From assembly GCA_963665185.2 (NCBI GenBank), contig CAXXPO010000009.1:119028-183027 (forward strand): DNA of 64,000 nucleotides, given 5' to 3'. The notes under the pieces were generated by a model. That model was not told the origin of the DNA, ran no database searches, and worked only from the letters and a program-made list of their open reading frames with translations. This document shows, one piece after another, positions 35,656 to 45,042 of the stretch. Position numbers and translations under genes: made by a program. This stretch comes from G963665185 sp963665185 (GTDB taxonomy: Bacteria; Desulfobacterota; Desulfovibrionia; Desulfovibrionales; Desulfovibrionaceae). Positions within the stretch are counted from its first letter, which is position 1. Each line of letters opens with the position of its first letter.

Positions 35656-37746
35656 ATGCCACAATTTGTACTTGAAATCGGCACGGAAGAAATGCCGGCC
35701 CGTTTTGTGCCCAGTCTGGCCCACGAACTGGAAAGGCTGTTTCGCACGGAACTGGAGCAGGCCAAATTGGATTTTGGCACGATCTGGAGTTTTGCCACAC
35801 CCCGGCGGGTTGCGGTGAATGTTATGGATCTGGCCGCCAGGCAACGCATGGAGGAGGAGCTGATCACCGGGCCGCCGAAGCATATAGCCGTAAGCGATGA
35901 TGGCATACCTACCAACGCTGGTTTGGGATTTGCCAAAAGTCAAGGAGTCGACTTTTCCGAAGTTTTTTTTACCGATACGGGAAAAGGGGAGTATCTTGCC
36001 CTTCGTAAGCAGACTGGAGGCGGTGATGCGCTCGCCGTTCTGCCGGAAATCTGCCGTACCATCATTGCCAAGCTTTCTTTTCCGAAGAAAATGCGCTGGG
36101 CTGACGAGGATTTCGCGTTCGGTCGTCCTTTGCGATGGATACTTGCCTTACTGGACTCGGACGTGGTGTCTTTTTCCGTAAGCGATGTCACTTCGGGCCG
36201 GTTGACCCGGGGACACCGATTCCTCGGGCCCGGTCCTTTTGAAGTGGCTGATCCTGAATCTTATTTCGCGGTTCTGCGTGAAAAGAGCGGGGTGGTCATT
36301 GCCGTGGATGACAGGAAGGCCGTCATCCGGGCCGAAGGCAACCGACTTGCCTCTGGCGCAAACGGCAGTATTGTCTGGAAAGAAAGCCTGATGGATGAAG
36401 TGGCAAATCTTGTGGAACATCCCAAGCCTATTTTGGGAAACATTGGTGAAATTTATCTGGAGCTTCCGCGTGAAGTCTTGCTGACCAGCATGGAATCCCA
36501 TCAGAAAAGCTTTGGGTTGGAAAATGCGCAGGGCGAACTGCTGCCTTATTTTCTCACTGTGCTCAACATTACTCCTCCGGATGAAAATCTGGTGCGCAAG
36601 GGATGGGAGCGAGTGCTCAAAGCCCGTCTTGAAGACGCCCGTTTCTTCTGGCGGACAGATCTTAAAACGGATTTTGAAACATGGCGTTCCAAGCTGGATA
36701 AAGTCACTTTCCTCGCCCCATTGGGCAGCATGGGAGCCAAAGCCGACCGGTTGGAAATTTTGTGCGGACAACTGGCAGACATACTTTTGTCCGATGCCCG
36801 TGAACACATGGTTTTGGCTGGCCGGTACGCAAAATGCGATCTTGTGTCTGAAATGGTCAACGAATTTGATTCGTTGCAAGGGAAAATGGGAGGTATTTAC
36901 GCCCGCAAGAGCGGTCTGGATGAAACCGTTGCCCAGGCCCTTTATGAGCAATACCTTCCTGCGGGGCCGGATTCTCCGGTTCCTTCCACTTTGTCCGGAG
37001 CACTTTTGTCCATGGCGGACAAAGCCGATACGCTTGCTGGCTGTTTTGGATTGAATATGATTCCCACGGGGGGCGCCGACCCGTATGCTTTGCGCCGCAA
37101 TGCCTTGGGGATCATCCGTATTGTCTTAGAGCATGGCCTGCGTTTGAGTCTCAGCAGCCTGCTTGAAAAAGCGCAAGCTGCTTACCGGGAGGTTCAGTGG
37201 AAAATTTCAGTACAGGACTCACACTCCAAGTTGATGGACTTTTTTGCTCAACGCCTCAAGGCTTTTTACACGGGCAAGGGATTTTCCACTCTGGTTGTGG
37301 ATGCCTGCCTTGGCGCAGGGTTTGACGATCTGCACGCCCTGAACGGACGTATTGAAGCTCTGCATGTTTTCAGCCAAGGGGATGGTTTTGAAGCGGCGGT
37401 ACTGACCTTTAAGAGAGCCGCCAACATCATCCGCAAGCAGGGCGAGGAAGCGGGTGTGGTTCTGGATGGAACGTTTGATCCGTTGCGTTTTGAAGAAGCT
37501 GCGGAACGTGCTTTAGCCGCTGTTCTGGAAGAATCCGCACCACGTTTTGACCAATATGCAAAAGCGGAAAAATATGGAGACATGCTGGGTGAGCTGGCCA
37601 TTCTTCGTCCCCATGTGGATTCTTTTTTCGACAATGTAATGGTCATGTGCGATGATATCGAAATTCGTACGAACAGACTGAATTTATTGCAGTCTTTAGT
37701 CCGCATGCTGGCTCGTCTGGCAGATTTCGGTGCCTTGCAGGTGTAG
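35656..37746 (+). CDS. glyS: Glycyl-tRNA synthetase beta subunit
   Basis: Binds tRNA-Gly and is needed with GlyQ for charging. 696 residues, normal length. N-terminus 'FVLEIGTEEMPARFVPSLAHEL' is the family signature; 'FPKKMRWADEDFAFGRPLRW', 'GHRFLGPG' and 'LPREVLLTSMESHQKSFGL' follow; the C-terminal part contains the HD-like segment 'CDLVSEMVNEFDSLQGKMGGIYA' and a DALR-type anticodon-binding end. Two-gene unit with glyQ. Confidence 0.96.
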   Translation: MPQFVLEIGTEEMPARFVPSLAHELERLFRTELEQAKLDFGTIWSFATPRRVAVNVMDLAARQRMEEELITGPPKHIAVSDDGIPTNAGLGFAKSQGVDFSEVFFTDTGKGEYLALRKQTGGGDALAVLPEICRTIIAKLSFPKKMRWADEDFAFGRPLRWILALLDSDVVSFSVSDVTSGRLTRGHRFLGPGPFEVADPESYFAVLREKSGVVIAVDDRKAVIRAEGNRLASGANGSIVWKESLMDEVANLVEHPKPILGNIGEIYLELPREVLLTSMESHQKSFGLENAQGELLPYFLTVLNITPPDENLVRKGWERVLKARLEDARFFWRTDLKTDFETWRSKLDKVTFLAPLGSMGAKADRLEILCGQLADILLSDAREHMVLAGRYAKCDLVSEMVNEFDSLQGKMGGIYARKSGLDETVAQALYEQYLPAGPDSPVPSTLSGALLSMADKADTLAGCFGLNMIPTGGADPYALRRNALGIIRIVLEHGLRLSLSSLLEKAQAAYREVQWKISVQDSHSKLMDFFAQRLKAFYTGKGFSTLVVDACLGAGFDDLHALNGRIEALHVFSQGDGFEAAVLTFKRAANIIRKQGEEAGVVLDGTFDPLRFEEAAERALAAVLEESAPRFDQYAKAEKYGDMLGELAILRPHVDSFFDNVMVMCDDIEIRTNRLNLLQSLVRMLARLADFGALQV

Positions 37747-37765
37747 AAAAATGACAATTTGGTGC

Positions 37766-37794
37766 TTGACAGAGGGAAAGAGGAAGGGTAAGGA
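37766..37794 (+). promoter_or_regulatory. Possible promoter of rpsT
   Basis: Consensus TTGACA (37766-37771) and a 17-base spacer lead to TAAGGA (37789-37794), a weak -10. It would give an approximately 50-base leader for rpsT. Confidence 0.4.
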
Positions 37795-37849
37795 CCTCGC
37801 TTCGACCCGTTAGGAATAAGAACCGAGAAGACATACAGGAGTCATAGTT

Positions 37850-38113
37850 TTGGCCAATCACAAATCCGCGATCAAAAGGCATAAGCAGAGCCTGAAGCGC
37901 CGTGCGCAGAACCGCGCCATGAAGACCAGAATCAAGAACGTCGTTAAGACGGTTCGTGAAGCTGTCGCCTCTGGCGACAAAGATGCCGCGTCGACCGCTT
38001 TGCTGCAGGCCACGTCCGTACTGGATAAGGCTGCTGGCAAAAAGGTCATTCACTGGCGGAATGCCGGACGCAAAGTCTCTCGCCTGAACGCCGCGGTCAA
38101 CAATCTGTCCTAG
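37850..38113 (+). CDS. rpsT: 30S ribosomal protein S20
   Basis: Binds 16S rRNA early in 30S assembly. 87 residues, highly basic: 'ANHKSAIKRHKQSLKRRAQNRAMKTRIKN' and the C-terminal 'KKVIHWRNAGRKVSRLNAAVNNL'. The start is TTG with AGGAG 8 bases upstream; TTG/UUG starts are also found in E. coli rpsT, where they matter for autoregulation. Single-gene unit with its own terminator. Confidence 0.95.
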   Translation: MANHKSAIKRHKQSLKRRAQNRAMKTRIKNVVKTVREAVASGDKDAASTALLQATSVLDKAAGKKVIHWRNAGRKVSRLNAAVNNLS

Positions 38114-38134
38114 CGGTTTTCAATAAGGCTTTTC

Positions 38135-38168
38135 AAGCCCGCTGCGCTTGGCGTAGGCGGGCTTTTTT
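38135..38168 (+). terminator. Terminator after rpsT
   Basis: AAGCCCGC (38135-38142) pairs with GCGGGCTT (38157-38164), followed by a T-tract (TTTTTT to 38168). Confidence 0.85.
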
Positions 38169-38316
38169 CGTGGATCCAATGCTGGTCTGTTTTGTCTAAA
38201 TGCGGGGAACAGCCTGGACTAAGCGACAAAAATCAGCGAATATCCTCTTTCTCGAAACACTGTGGCCGCAAGGACTGTAACGTCCGTATGAAAAACCCAG
38301 CGGGAGTCGAAGCAGC

Positions 38317-39681
38317 GTGCGCATCATCATCGTGGGAGCCGGAGAAGTCGGCTTTCATATAGCGGAAAAGCTGGTTACGGAAAACAAGGACGTTGTCGTC
38401 ATAGATATGAACCCGGCGGCCTTGCGCCGGATGAATGAACACTTGGATGTACAGACCATTGAGGGGTCGGGGTCCAGTCCTAAAATATTGGAAGACGCTG
38501 GTGTCGTTGGGGCGGACATCATGCTGGCCGTGACCGACTCGGACGAAACGAATCTTATTGCCTGTTTCTTCGCCAATGCTTTGGACGCCAAGGTAACGAA
38601 GGTGGCTCGAATCCGCAACGAGGAGTATACCAGCTACCAGGACGCCCTGGCCAGGAATATTCTCAACATCAATATGGTCATCAATCCAGAAATTGAGACC
38701 GTGAAATCCATTGTTCATCAGATAAAATATCCTGGTGCACTGGAAATTAATGAATTTGCCGGAGGCCGTATCCTCATGGCCGAGGTGCGGTTGGTCGAAA
38801 GCTGTGCCCTGGACGGAATATCCCTCATGCGCCTGCCTGCCCATCTGAACGGCCTGCGCCTGATCATCGGCGGAATAGTTCGCAATGATGTGCTTATCGT
38901 GCCCAAAGGCGGTGACGAGTTGCGGCGCGACGATATTGTTTATTTTGTCTGCGAACGGGACGAGTTACGCCAGGCATTGGCCCTGTTTGGCGCACCAAGC
39001 AAGCCCTTTCGAGATATTCTTATTATCGGAGGCGGCAATATCGGATTTCGTCTGGCCCAGGAGCTGGACCAGGGACAATATCACGTCAAATTGGTGGAAG
39101 TCGATGAAGAACGAAGCCGGGTGCTTTCTGCCAACCTTGATCGGGTTGTCGTGTTGCAGGGCGACGGTACGGACCAAGAGTTGCTCCAGGAAGAAAACAT
39201 AGGCCAGATGGATCTGGTCATAGCCCTGACTGGCGATGACGAGACCAATGTGCTGTCCTGCCTTCTGGCCAAGCGACTGGGAGCGGGCGAAACCATCGCC
39301 CGGGTGAACAAGTTTCCCTACATCCCCGTCGTGCAGGCCATTGGCATTGAACATACGGTCAGCACAAGGTTGTCAGCGGTTAATTCCATTCTGCATTCCA
39401 TCCGCCGGGGCAAGGTCATCTCCACTGCCGCAATCAAGGGCACCGGAGCCGAAGTCATGGAGGCCATTGCTCAGGAGCACTCCGACATCGTGGGCATGCC
39501 CATCAAAAATATGGATTTTCCCAAGGGCGCACTTATTTTGTGCATCATTCGCAAGGACGAAGTCATTCTGCCAACAGGCGATTTCATCATCGAACCGTTG
39601 GACCGCATTCTCATCCTATCCACAAGCTCAGCCATACCTCGCGTGGAAAAGGCATTGATGGTCAAACTGGAGTACTTCTAG
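38317..39681 (+). CDS. trkA: Trk potassium uptake regulatory subunit TrkA
   Basis: Cytoplasmic NAD(H)/ATP-binding ring that gates TrkH. 454 residues with two repeats of RCK-N plus RCK-C: Rossmann motifs GAGEVGFHIAEKL near residue 7 and GGGNIGFRLAQEL near 235, each followed by 'VVVIDMNP' or 'VKLVEVDEE' where an acidic residue ends strand 2. Start GTG 38317 has GGGAG upstream. trkH follows after one base, so both subunits are made together. Confidence 0.95.
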   Translation: MRIIIVGAGEVGFHIAEKLVTENKDVVVIDMNPAALRRMNEHLDVQTIEGSGSSPKILEDAGVVGADIMLAVTDSDETNLIACFFANALDAKVTKVARIRNEEYTSYQDALARNILNINMVINPEIETVKSIVHQIKYPGALEINEFAGGRILMAEVRLVESCALDGISLMRLPAHLNGLRLIIGGIVRNDVLIVPKGGDELRRDDIVYFVCERDELRQALALFGAPSKPFRDILIIGGGNIGFRLAQELDQGQYHVKLVEVDEERSRVLSANLDRVVVLQGDGTDQELLQEENIGQMDLVIALTGDDETNVLSCLLAKRLGAGETIARVNKFPYIPVVQAIGIEHTVSTRLSAVNSILHSIRRGKVISTAAIKGTGAEVMEAIAQEHSDIVGMPIKNMDFPKGALILCIIRKDEVILPTGDFIIEPLDRILILSTSSAIPRVEKALMVKLEYF

Positions 39682-39682
39682 C

Positions 39683-41134
39683 ATGCGTTGGCGTTATATT
39701 GCCCACATCATTGGCGCGTTGATCATCTGTGTGGGATTGTGCATGATTTTCCCCATATTTTTTTCCCTGTATTACAGAGAGGGAGGGCTGATACCGCTTA
39801 TTCAGTCCATGGGCCTTACCTTGGGCGTGGGATTTGTTTTGTTCATGGGGTTCCGCAAGGTTGACAAAACCCAGCCCATGAATCATCGCGAAGGCATGGC
39901 CATCACGTCTCTTGGCTGGGCCGCCGCCGGGATATTCGGTGCCTTGCCATTCTTCTTCAGCGGTCAGTTCGGAGGCCTCACCAACAGCGTTTTTGAATCC
40001 TTTTCCGGTTTCACCACAACAGGTTCCTCCATCCTGTCCAATATCGAAGATGTGTCCAAGGGGTTGTTGTTCTGGCGTAGTCTGACCCATTGGCTGGGCG
40101 GAATGGGCATCATCGTGCTTTCTTTGGCCATTCTGCCTTTTCTTGGCGTGGGAGGCATGCAGTTGTACAAGGCGGAAGTGCCCGGCCCCATTCCTGATAA
40201 ACTCAAGCCGCGCATCAAGGACACGGCCATGGTGCTATGGAAGGTGTACCTGCTTATTTCTGCCGTGCTGACCGTTTTGCTCATGTTAGGAGGGATGGAC
40301 CTGTTCGACGCCCTGTGTCACACCTTCGGCACTATGGCCACTGGCGGTTTTTCCACCAAAAACGCCTCCATTGCCTACTACCAGAGTGCCTACATTCAAT
40401 ACGTCATCACGCTTTTCATGCTTGTGGCCGGAATAAATTTTTCCCTGCATTTCCGCATGTTGCAGGGACGTCCTCTTGTCTTGTGGCGCGATCCCGAATG
40501 CAGGACTTTTTTGGTGATTTTTAGTGCAATATCCGTTCTTATCACCGGCTGCATTGTTGCGGCAAAATTGGAATCCGTTCCCGCCGGATTCCGGCTGGCC
40601 TCGTTTCAGGTGGCTTCCATCCTGACGACAACAGGATACGCCACGGCTGACTATGAAATCTGGCCCCCGCTGACTCAATGTCTGCTATTGTTTTGCATGT
40701 TCGTCGGCGGTTGTGCTGGATCCACGGGGGGCGGTATGAAAGTCATGCGTGTCATGCTGCTGGCCAAGTCCTCGTACAAGGAGCTTCTGCGTCTGATTCA
40801 TCCGCGGGCTGTCTTTCACGTGAAGTTCGGCAAGCGTGTTGTCCCGGCAGATGTGCTGTCCGGTGTATGGGGATTCTTCGTGCTTTGGCTGGCGCTGTTT
40901 TTTGCCGGAGTGCTTGCTGTAAGTGCCACTGGCGTGGACGTACTGACTTCGTTTGGTGCCGCCCTGGCATGCATAGGAAACATCGGCCCGGGTGTGGGGC
41001 TTGTCGGTCCCACGGAAAATTATGGGTTCATGCCGGAATTCGCCAAGTGGGTATTGGTTGTACTGATGGTTCTGGGACGCCTGGAAATATACACCATCAT
41101 GGTGCTGTTCGTTCCCGAGTTTTGGAGAAAATAA
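39683..41134 (+). CDS. trkH: Trk potassium uptake transmembrane subunit TrkH
   Basis: Potassium channel-like transporter of the SKT superfamily. 483 residues with about ten hydrophobic segments and four pore loops whose filter glycines are seen in FTTTGSSI, TMATGGFST, TTTGYAT and IGNIGPG. 'WRSLTHWLGGMGIIVL' after the first loop and 'AGSTGGGMKVMR' are family marks. It pairs with TrkA just upstream for K+ uptake and osmotic control. Confidence 0.95.
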   Translation: MRWRYIAHIIGALIICVGLCMIFPIFFSLYYREGGLIPLIQSMGLTLGVGFVLFMGFRKVDKTQPMNHREGMAITSLGWAAAGIFGALPFFFSGQFGGLTNSVFESFSGFTTTGSSILSNIEDVSKGLLFWRSLTHWLGGMGIIVLSLAILPFLGVGGMQLYKAEVPGPIPDKLKPRIKDTAMVLWKVYLLISAVLTVLLMLGGMDLFDALCHTFGTMATGGFSTKNASIAYYQSAYIQYVITLFMLVAGINFSLHFRMLQGRPLVLWRDPECRTFLVIFSAISVLITGCIVAAKLESVPAGFRLASFQVASILTTTGYATADYEIWPPLTQCLLLFCMFVGGCAGSTGGGMKVMRVMLLAKSSYKELLRLIHPRAVFHVKFGKRVVPADVLSGVWGFFVLWLALFFAGVLAVSATGVDVLTSFGAALACIGNIGPGVGLVGPTENYGFMPEFAKWVLVVLMVLGRLEIYTIMVLFVPEFWRK

Positions 41135-41193
41135 ATAAAAAAGAAGCTAGGGTGGGGTGGCTGTGTCATGCAAAGGACGATTGACCTGTCTGT

Positions 41194-41985
41194 TTAGCTA
41201 ATCAGCCGTTCACGCAGTTTTTTGGCCTTGTAGTTGTGCTCGTCCAAGGCCAGGCTTTCATTGACGGCAGCCAGAGACTCTTCCGTGTTTCCCTGTCCAT
41301 ACTCCAGAAGGGCGATTTGCAAAAAGAAATCCGCTCGTTTACCAAGATGCTTCAATCCGCGCTGAAGCGCTCTGATCCCGCTTTTTGGGTTGTCTGCCTT
41401 ATTATACGCATCCGCAACCTTCATGTAGGATTGGGCATCGTCCGGATATTCTTCCATTGCCTGGATAAAATATTTGACTGCCAACCGTTCCTGTCCCGCC
41501 TCGATAAGGCTCGTGCCGATCATGCTGAACAGAGCCTGCTCGTCTACATAATGTTCGATGGCTTCATTGAACGCTTTTTCCGCTTCGGAGATCTTTCCAT
41601 TTTTCAGGGAATTCTGGCCGTGCAGCACAAGCTTATCGATAGCTATTTTTCGTTCGATAGCTTTTTCCCGGTCTTCCTTCAAGGCCTCGGCGTGCATGAT
41701 TTTGATGGTTTTTGCCAAAGAGATGAGAAGAGTGCGTTCTTGTCCAGGAGTAAAGATGAGAGGCGCAGGAGTGTGTGTCTTGACTTCTTCGACCCGTCCA
41801 AGAAGCTGGGTCATCTCGCGCAATCCGTTGTATATGGAAAGTTTTGTCTGACCCGCCAGATTCACACCAAGGACCAGCTTAAGCGCTTCGGCCAGAGATA
41901 TCAAAGCCCGCAGGGTTTCAAGACGATTGTATTGCGCCTTGGAACGGGCCACCAGGGTCTGGATTTTCTGAACAGTGTTTTTCAT
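41194..41985 (-). CDS. TPR-repeat protein of unknown function
   Basis: A 263-residue cytoplasmic protein with no signal peptide. The N-terminal 120 residues are helical and unassigned; residues about 130-260 hold three or four TPR units ('GQNSLKNGKISEAEKAFNEAIEHY', 'LIEAGQERLAVKYFIQAMEEYPDD', 'YGQGNTEESLAAVNESLALDEHN'). TPRs mediate protein contacts; the partner is unknown. ATG 41985 is used because the residues before it (as far as 42021) look spurious and no SD supports them. It is convergent with trkH and downstream of purU on the same strand. Confidence 0.8.
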   Translation of the reverse strand: MKNTVQKIQTLVARSKAQYNRLETLRALISLAEALKLVLGVNLAGQTKLSIYNGLREMTQLLGRVEEVKTHTPAPLIFTPGQERTLLISLAKTIKIMHAEALKEDREKAIERKIAIDKLVLHGQNSLKNGKISEAEKAFNEAIEHYVDEQALFSMIGTSLIEAGQERLAVKYFIQAMEEYPDDAQSYMKVADAYNKADNPKSGIRALQRGLKHLGKRADFFLQIALLEYGQGNTEESLAAVNESLALDEHNYKAKKLRERLIS

Positions 41986-42178
41986 GATATCTGCGTGCCT
42001 TGCAACTGCGACTATTTTCAAGTTCCCAAAAGCAATCTACCTTTACACGAACAGGGATAATTATTCACCCGTTACGGCAAACAATGTTTCACTTGGCAAA
42101 GTATACGGCAAACATTTCCAAACATCTACTTTCAAGGCAACATGCTTTCAGCCGCATGCGACGTGAGACGGAACGATC

Positions 42179-43036
42179 CTAGAATACCACGGTTTTGTTT
42201 CCGTGCAGCAGGATTCTGTCCTGACTGTGCCATGTGACGGCTCTGGCCAGTACCTGACGCTCAATGTCCCGTCCCAGTCCGCGCAACTCCAAGATGTCAT
42301 TGCGATGGCTCACCCGGGCCACGTCCTGCTCAATGATCGGCCCTCCATCCAATTCTTCGGTTACATAATGCGCAGTGGCCCCAATGATTTTCACACCACG
42401 CTCGCTGGCTTGGCGGTAAGGATCGGCTCCGATGAATGCGGGAAGAAATGAATGGTGTATGTTGATAACCGGCTTGCCGTAGGAAGAAAGAAAATTTGCG
42501 GATAAAATCTGCATGTAGCGGGCCAGGACAATGAAATCCGTATCTTTTACCAAATTGAGAATGGATTCTTCTGCCTCGGCCTTGTTTTCCTTGGAAACAG
42601 GAACGTAATGGTAGGGTACCCCAAAATGTTCCACCGCCTCCTTGAGTACAGGGTGGTTACTGATGACCACACCGACGTCCATGGGGATTTCGTCGCGTGT
42701 CCACCGCCAAAGCAATTCCATGAGGCAATGGTCATGGCCGGATACGAACAGAGCACAACGCTTATGCGGAAAGGCGTAACTCATGGTCCAATCCATGTTG
42801 AAGCGTTGGGCAACCACTTTGCCGAACGCATCTTCCAATGCATCCCGGGTAATGTTGAGGTGGGGGGTCTGAAATTCCAAACGCATGAAAAACATGCCCC
42901 CGAATGGATCGGTGGTGTACTGATCCAAAGCCGTTATGTTGGCTCCGTGATGGTGCAGAAAGCTGGTGACGGCCGCCACTATTCCGGCTTCGTCACGGCA
43001 TTTTATGAGCAGACGGGCGGTTGTCTCGAGGTGCAC
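42179..43036 (-). CDS. purU: Formyltetrahydrofolate deformylase
   Basis: Hydrolyses 10-formyl-THF to formate and THF, balancing one-carbon pools. 285 residues, normal length. An N-terminal ACT domain (1-85, 'LLIKCRDEAGIVAAVTSFLHHHG') is followed by the formyltransferase fold with 'VNIHHSFLPAFIGADPYRQA' holding the catalytic His and 'GATAHYVTEELDGGPII' with the Asp. An adk terminator lies just upstream, so purU needs its own promoter or read-through. Confidence 0.95.
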   Translation of the reverse strand: MHLETTARLLIKCRDEAGIVAAVTSFLHHHGANITALDQYTTDPFGGMFFMRLEFQTPHLNITRDALEDAFGKVVAQRFNMDWTMSYAFPHKRCALFVSGHDHCLMELLWRWTRDEIPMDVGVVISNHPVLKEAVEHFGVPYHYVPVSKENKAEAEESILNLVKDTDFIVLARYMQILSANFLSSYGKPVINIHHSFLPAFIGADPYRQASERGVKIIGATAHYVTEELDGGPIIEQDVARVSHRNDILELRGLGRDIERQVLARAVTWHSQDRILLHGNKTVVF

Positions 43037-43062
43037 GTGATTATCCTCATGATCGCAAATGT

Positions 43063-43090
43063 GAAAAAAAAGGGGAGCCTTTGGCTCCCC
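43063..43090 (-). terminator. Terminator of adk
   Basis: Eight-base stem GGGGAGCC (43072-43079) / GGCTCCCC (43083-43090) with a three-base loop. In the minus direction it is followed by eight T (43071-43064). Confidence 0.85.
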
Positions 43091-43114
43091 CGGATCGGCT
43101 GAATAGGCTTTTAA

Positions 43115-43786
43115 TTAGTCGAGCTGGTTGAGCAGGGTTTCCTTGATGGAGTCAATGGAACCTTCGCCGTCCAGTTCAATGTATTTGATACCGCTTTTAC
43201 CGGCCAAATCTTTGTAGAAGTAGGCTGCAGCCAGCGTACCGGTTTTGGTGTCGTAATAAATGTTGTGACGCTTGTCGATAGCGTCTTCGTCCTGGTCGTC
43301 GGAACGGGCGGACAGTTCATCGCCACAGACGCGGCATTTGTCGCCGTTGGGCTTAATGGCGTCGATGAAAATATTGTTGGGGTGGTTGGGATCAGTGGCG
43401 CAGAGGCGACGTCCCATGATACGGTTTTTGGCTACTTCCCGGGGGAGCAGGATTTCAATAACGTAATCCAGTTCTACGCCGTCAGCCTGGAGGGCTTCCC
43501 ACAGTTTCTGCGCCTGCACAATGCTGCGGGGAAATCCGTCCAGCAGCCAGCCGTTGGGGCTGGCGTTCTTGAGAACATCCAGAACCATGGGGATGGTTAT
43601 GTCGTCGGGAACCAGTTCGCCGCGGTTGATATATTCCTTGGCTTTAAGGCCAAGTTCTGTTCCGCCACCAATGTGTTTGCGAAAAATAGCACCGGATTCG
43701 ATGTGATCCAGATCGTATTTTTTCTTCACCAAAGCACCTTGCGTACCCTTACCGCTTCCATTGGGTCCGAAAATCAAAATGTTCAC
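43115..43786 (-). CDS. adk: Adenylate kinase, metal-binding LID form
   Basis: Interconverts ATP + AMP and 2 ADP. 223 residues. P-loop GPNGSGKGTQ at 7-16; 'LDGFPRS' near 82. The LID carries Cys129, His135, Cys151 and Cys154 (C-x5-H-x15-C-x2-C), the same ligands at the same spacing and residue numbers described for Desulfovibrio gigas adenylate kinase, which binds zinc, cobalt or iron. Most Gram-negatives lack a metal here, and Gram-positives use four Cys. SD AGGAGG precedes the ATG, and a 20-bp near-palindrome lies just before that. Confidence 0.95.
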   Translation of the reverse strand: MNILIFGPNGSGKGTQGALVKKKYDLDHIESGAIFRKHIGGGTELGLKAKEYINRGELVPDDITIPMVLDVLKNASPNGWLLDGFPRSIVQAQKLWEALQADGVELDYVIEILLPREVAKNRIMGRRLCATDPNHPNNIFIDAIKPNGDKCRVCGDELSARSDDQDEDAIDKRHNIYYDTKTGTLAAAYFYKDLAGKSGIKYIELDGEGSIDSIKETLLNQLD

Positions 43787-43799
43787 GAGCCTACCTCCT

Positions 43800-43819
43800 G
43801 CGTGTAAAATTTCACACGC
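43800..43819. promoter_or_regulatory. 20-bp near-palindrome just upstream of the adk ribosome site
   Basis: GCGTGTAAAATTTCACACGC is symmetric except for one base pair near the middle. It ends next to the SD of adk (minus strand). It could be an operator or an RNA hairpin that affects translation; no T-tract follows, so it is unlikely to terminate. Confidence 0.45.
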
Positions 43820-43911
43820 TCATAACTCTTCGGCATTGCGTCTGTCAACGTACAGACGCTCTACCATATCGGGATTCATACACGCCTGGTCCGCCGATCG
43901 GATCAGGTCGT

Positions 43912-44958
43912 CTACATCAGGCCATTGTCCTTTTGGTCTGATATTGAGAAAAATCGCACAAAGTCTTTTTCCACTTTGGCTGTCACACTGCCGGGAAACT
44001 GAATGACCTTTCCCGTGCGTTTGCCACAAAAGGCCTGTTCCAGTTGAAAAAGATTCTCCGCCAAAGGCTGGCCCTTGTCCATGCGCTCGATGGCCAACTT
44101 GAACGCGCGCAACCGGATGGATGTGTTGCTTTGCCTCAGGGCAGGGGCGTCCAGAAGGATCTCGTTGGCTTCATTCGGGATGTCTGGAACCAAATCCGCA
44201 GTACAGGTTGCAAAATGGACGGCATCGGCTTGCGCTATGCGTCGCAATGATGTCAGGCTGGCTGCAAAGGATGGGTTTTCCCGGGCGATCAGCGGCATGA
44301 CGGAATGGCGGATTCTGTTGCGAAAAAACCGCATGTCCGTATTGGAGTCGTCTTCGCACCAGGGCTGGGAAATAACGTTGAGAAATTCTTGCAGCTTGCT
44401 TTTTTTCGTCTGCAACAAGGGACGCAAAAGACGACGTTTGGAATCCTTGCCGGGCATTCCGGCCAGCTCCGGCCAGCCTGCACCACGGATAAGACGCATA
44501 AGCACGTCTTCTGCCAGATCATCGGCATGGTGCCCAAGGATGAGCCAATCACACCTGGCAGATTTCAGACATTGCGCATAAAATTTGTAACGCACGTCAC
44601 GGGCTGCTTCTTCCAGGCCACAGCCTTTTTCAGCGGCCGACTGTGCCACATCCATTGTGGTTTCATGCAATGGAACCCCAAGCCTTGCACATAATCTCCG
44701 ACAGAAAACAACGTCCTGCCTGGATTCTGCTCGTAGACCATGGTCCAGGTGGGCTGTTTCTATATGTAGTTTCAGGCTTGGGGCCAGGAAAGATAGAATA
44801 CGCAGCAGAGCCGTGGAATCCGCACCGCCGGAAAGTCCCACCAGTACACGACACCCCGTGATATCCTGTTGCAGGTCGGTCAGGATGAACCGTTGAACGC
44901 CAAGGCAGAAATGCGCCCAACGGGGCGGAAGTTCTTGCAACGTGGCGAAGGTCGGCAT
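43912..44958 (-). CDS. tilS: tRNA(Ile)-lysidine synthase
   Basis: Converts C34 to lysidine in the CAU-anticodon tRNA-Ile so that it reads AUA. 348 residues. PP-loop SGGADSTALL near 45-54, 'AHLDHGLRAES', 'LGHHADDLAEDVLMRL' and 'RNRIRHSVMPLI' are the family landmarks. ATG 44958 is chosen for the AGAGGA upstream. After the stop another frame stays open to 43820 and reads like a protein tail; inserting one base in a five-T run (plus-strand A5 43949-43953) would join it, so the true end is uncertain. Confidence 0.9.
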   Translation of the reverse strand: MPTFATLQELPPRWAHFCLGVQRFILTDLQQDITGCRVLVGLSGGADSTALLRILSFLAPSLKLHIETAHLDHGLRAESRQDVVFCRRLCARLGVPLHETTMDVAQSAAEKGCGLEEAARDVRYKFYAQCLKSARCDWLILGHHADDLAEDVLMRLIRGAGWPELAGMPGKDSKRRLLRPLLQTKKSKLQEFLNVISQPWCEDDSNTDMRFFRNRIRHSVMPLIARENPSFAASLTSLRRIAQADAVHFATCTADLVPDIPNEANEILLDAPALRQSNTSIRLRAFKLAIERMDKGQPLAENLFQLEQAFCGKRTGKVIQFPGSVTAKVEKDFVRFFSISDQKDNGLM

Positions 44959-45042
44959 TGTGGTGTCCTCTGATCTGATGCGGTGCAATATGTCAGCTGG
45001 CCGTTGAAAAAAAAAGTTGGACGGGCTGGCATAAAAATTCAG

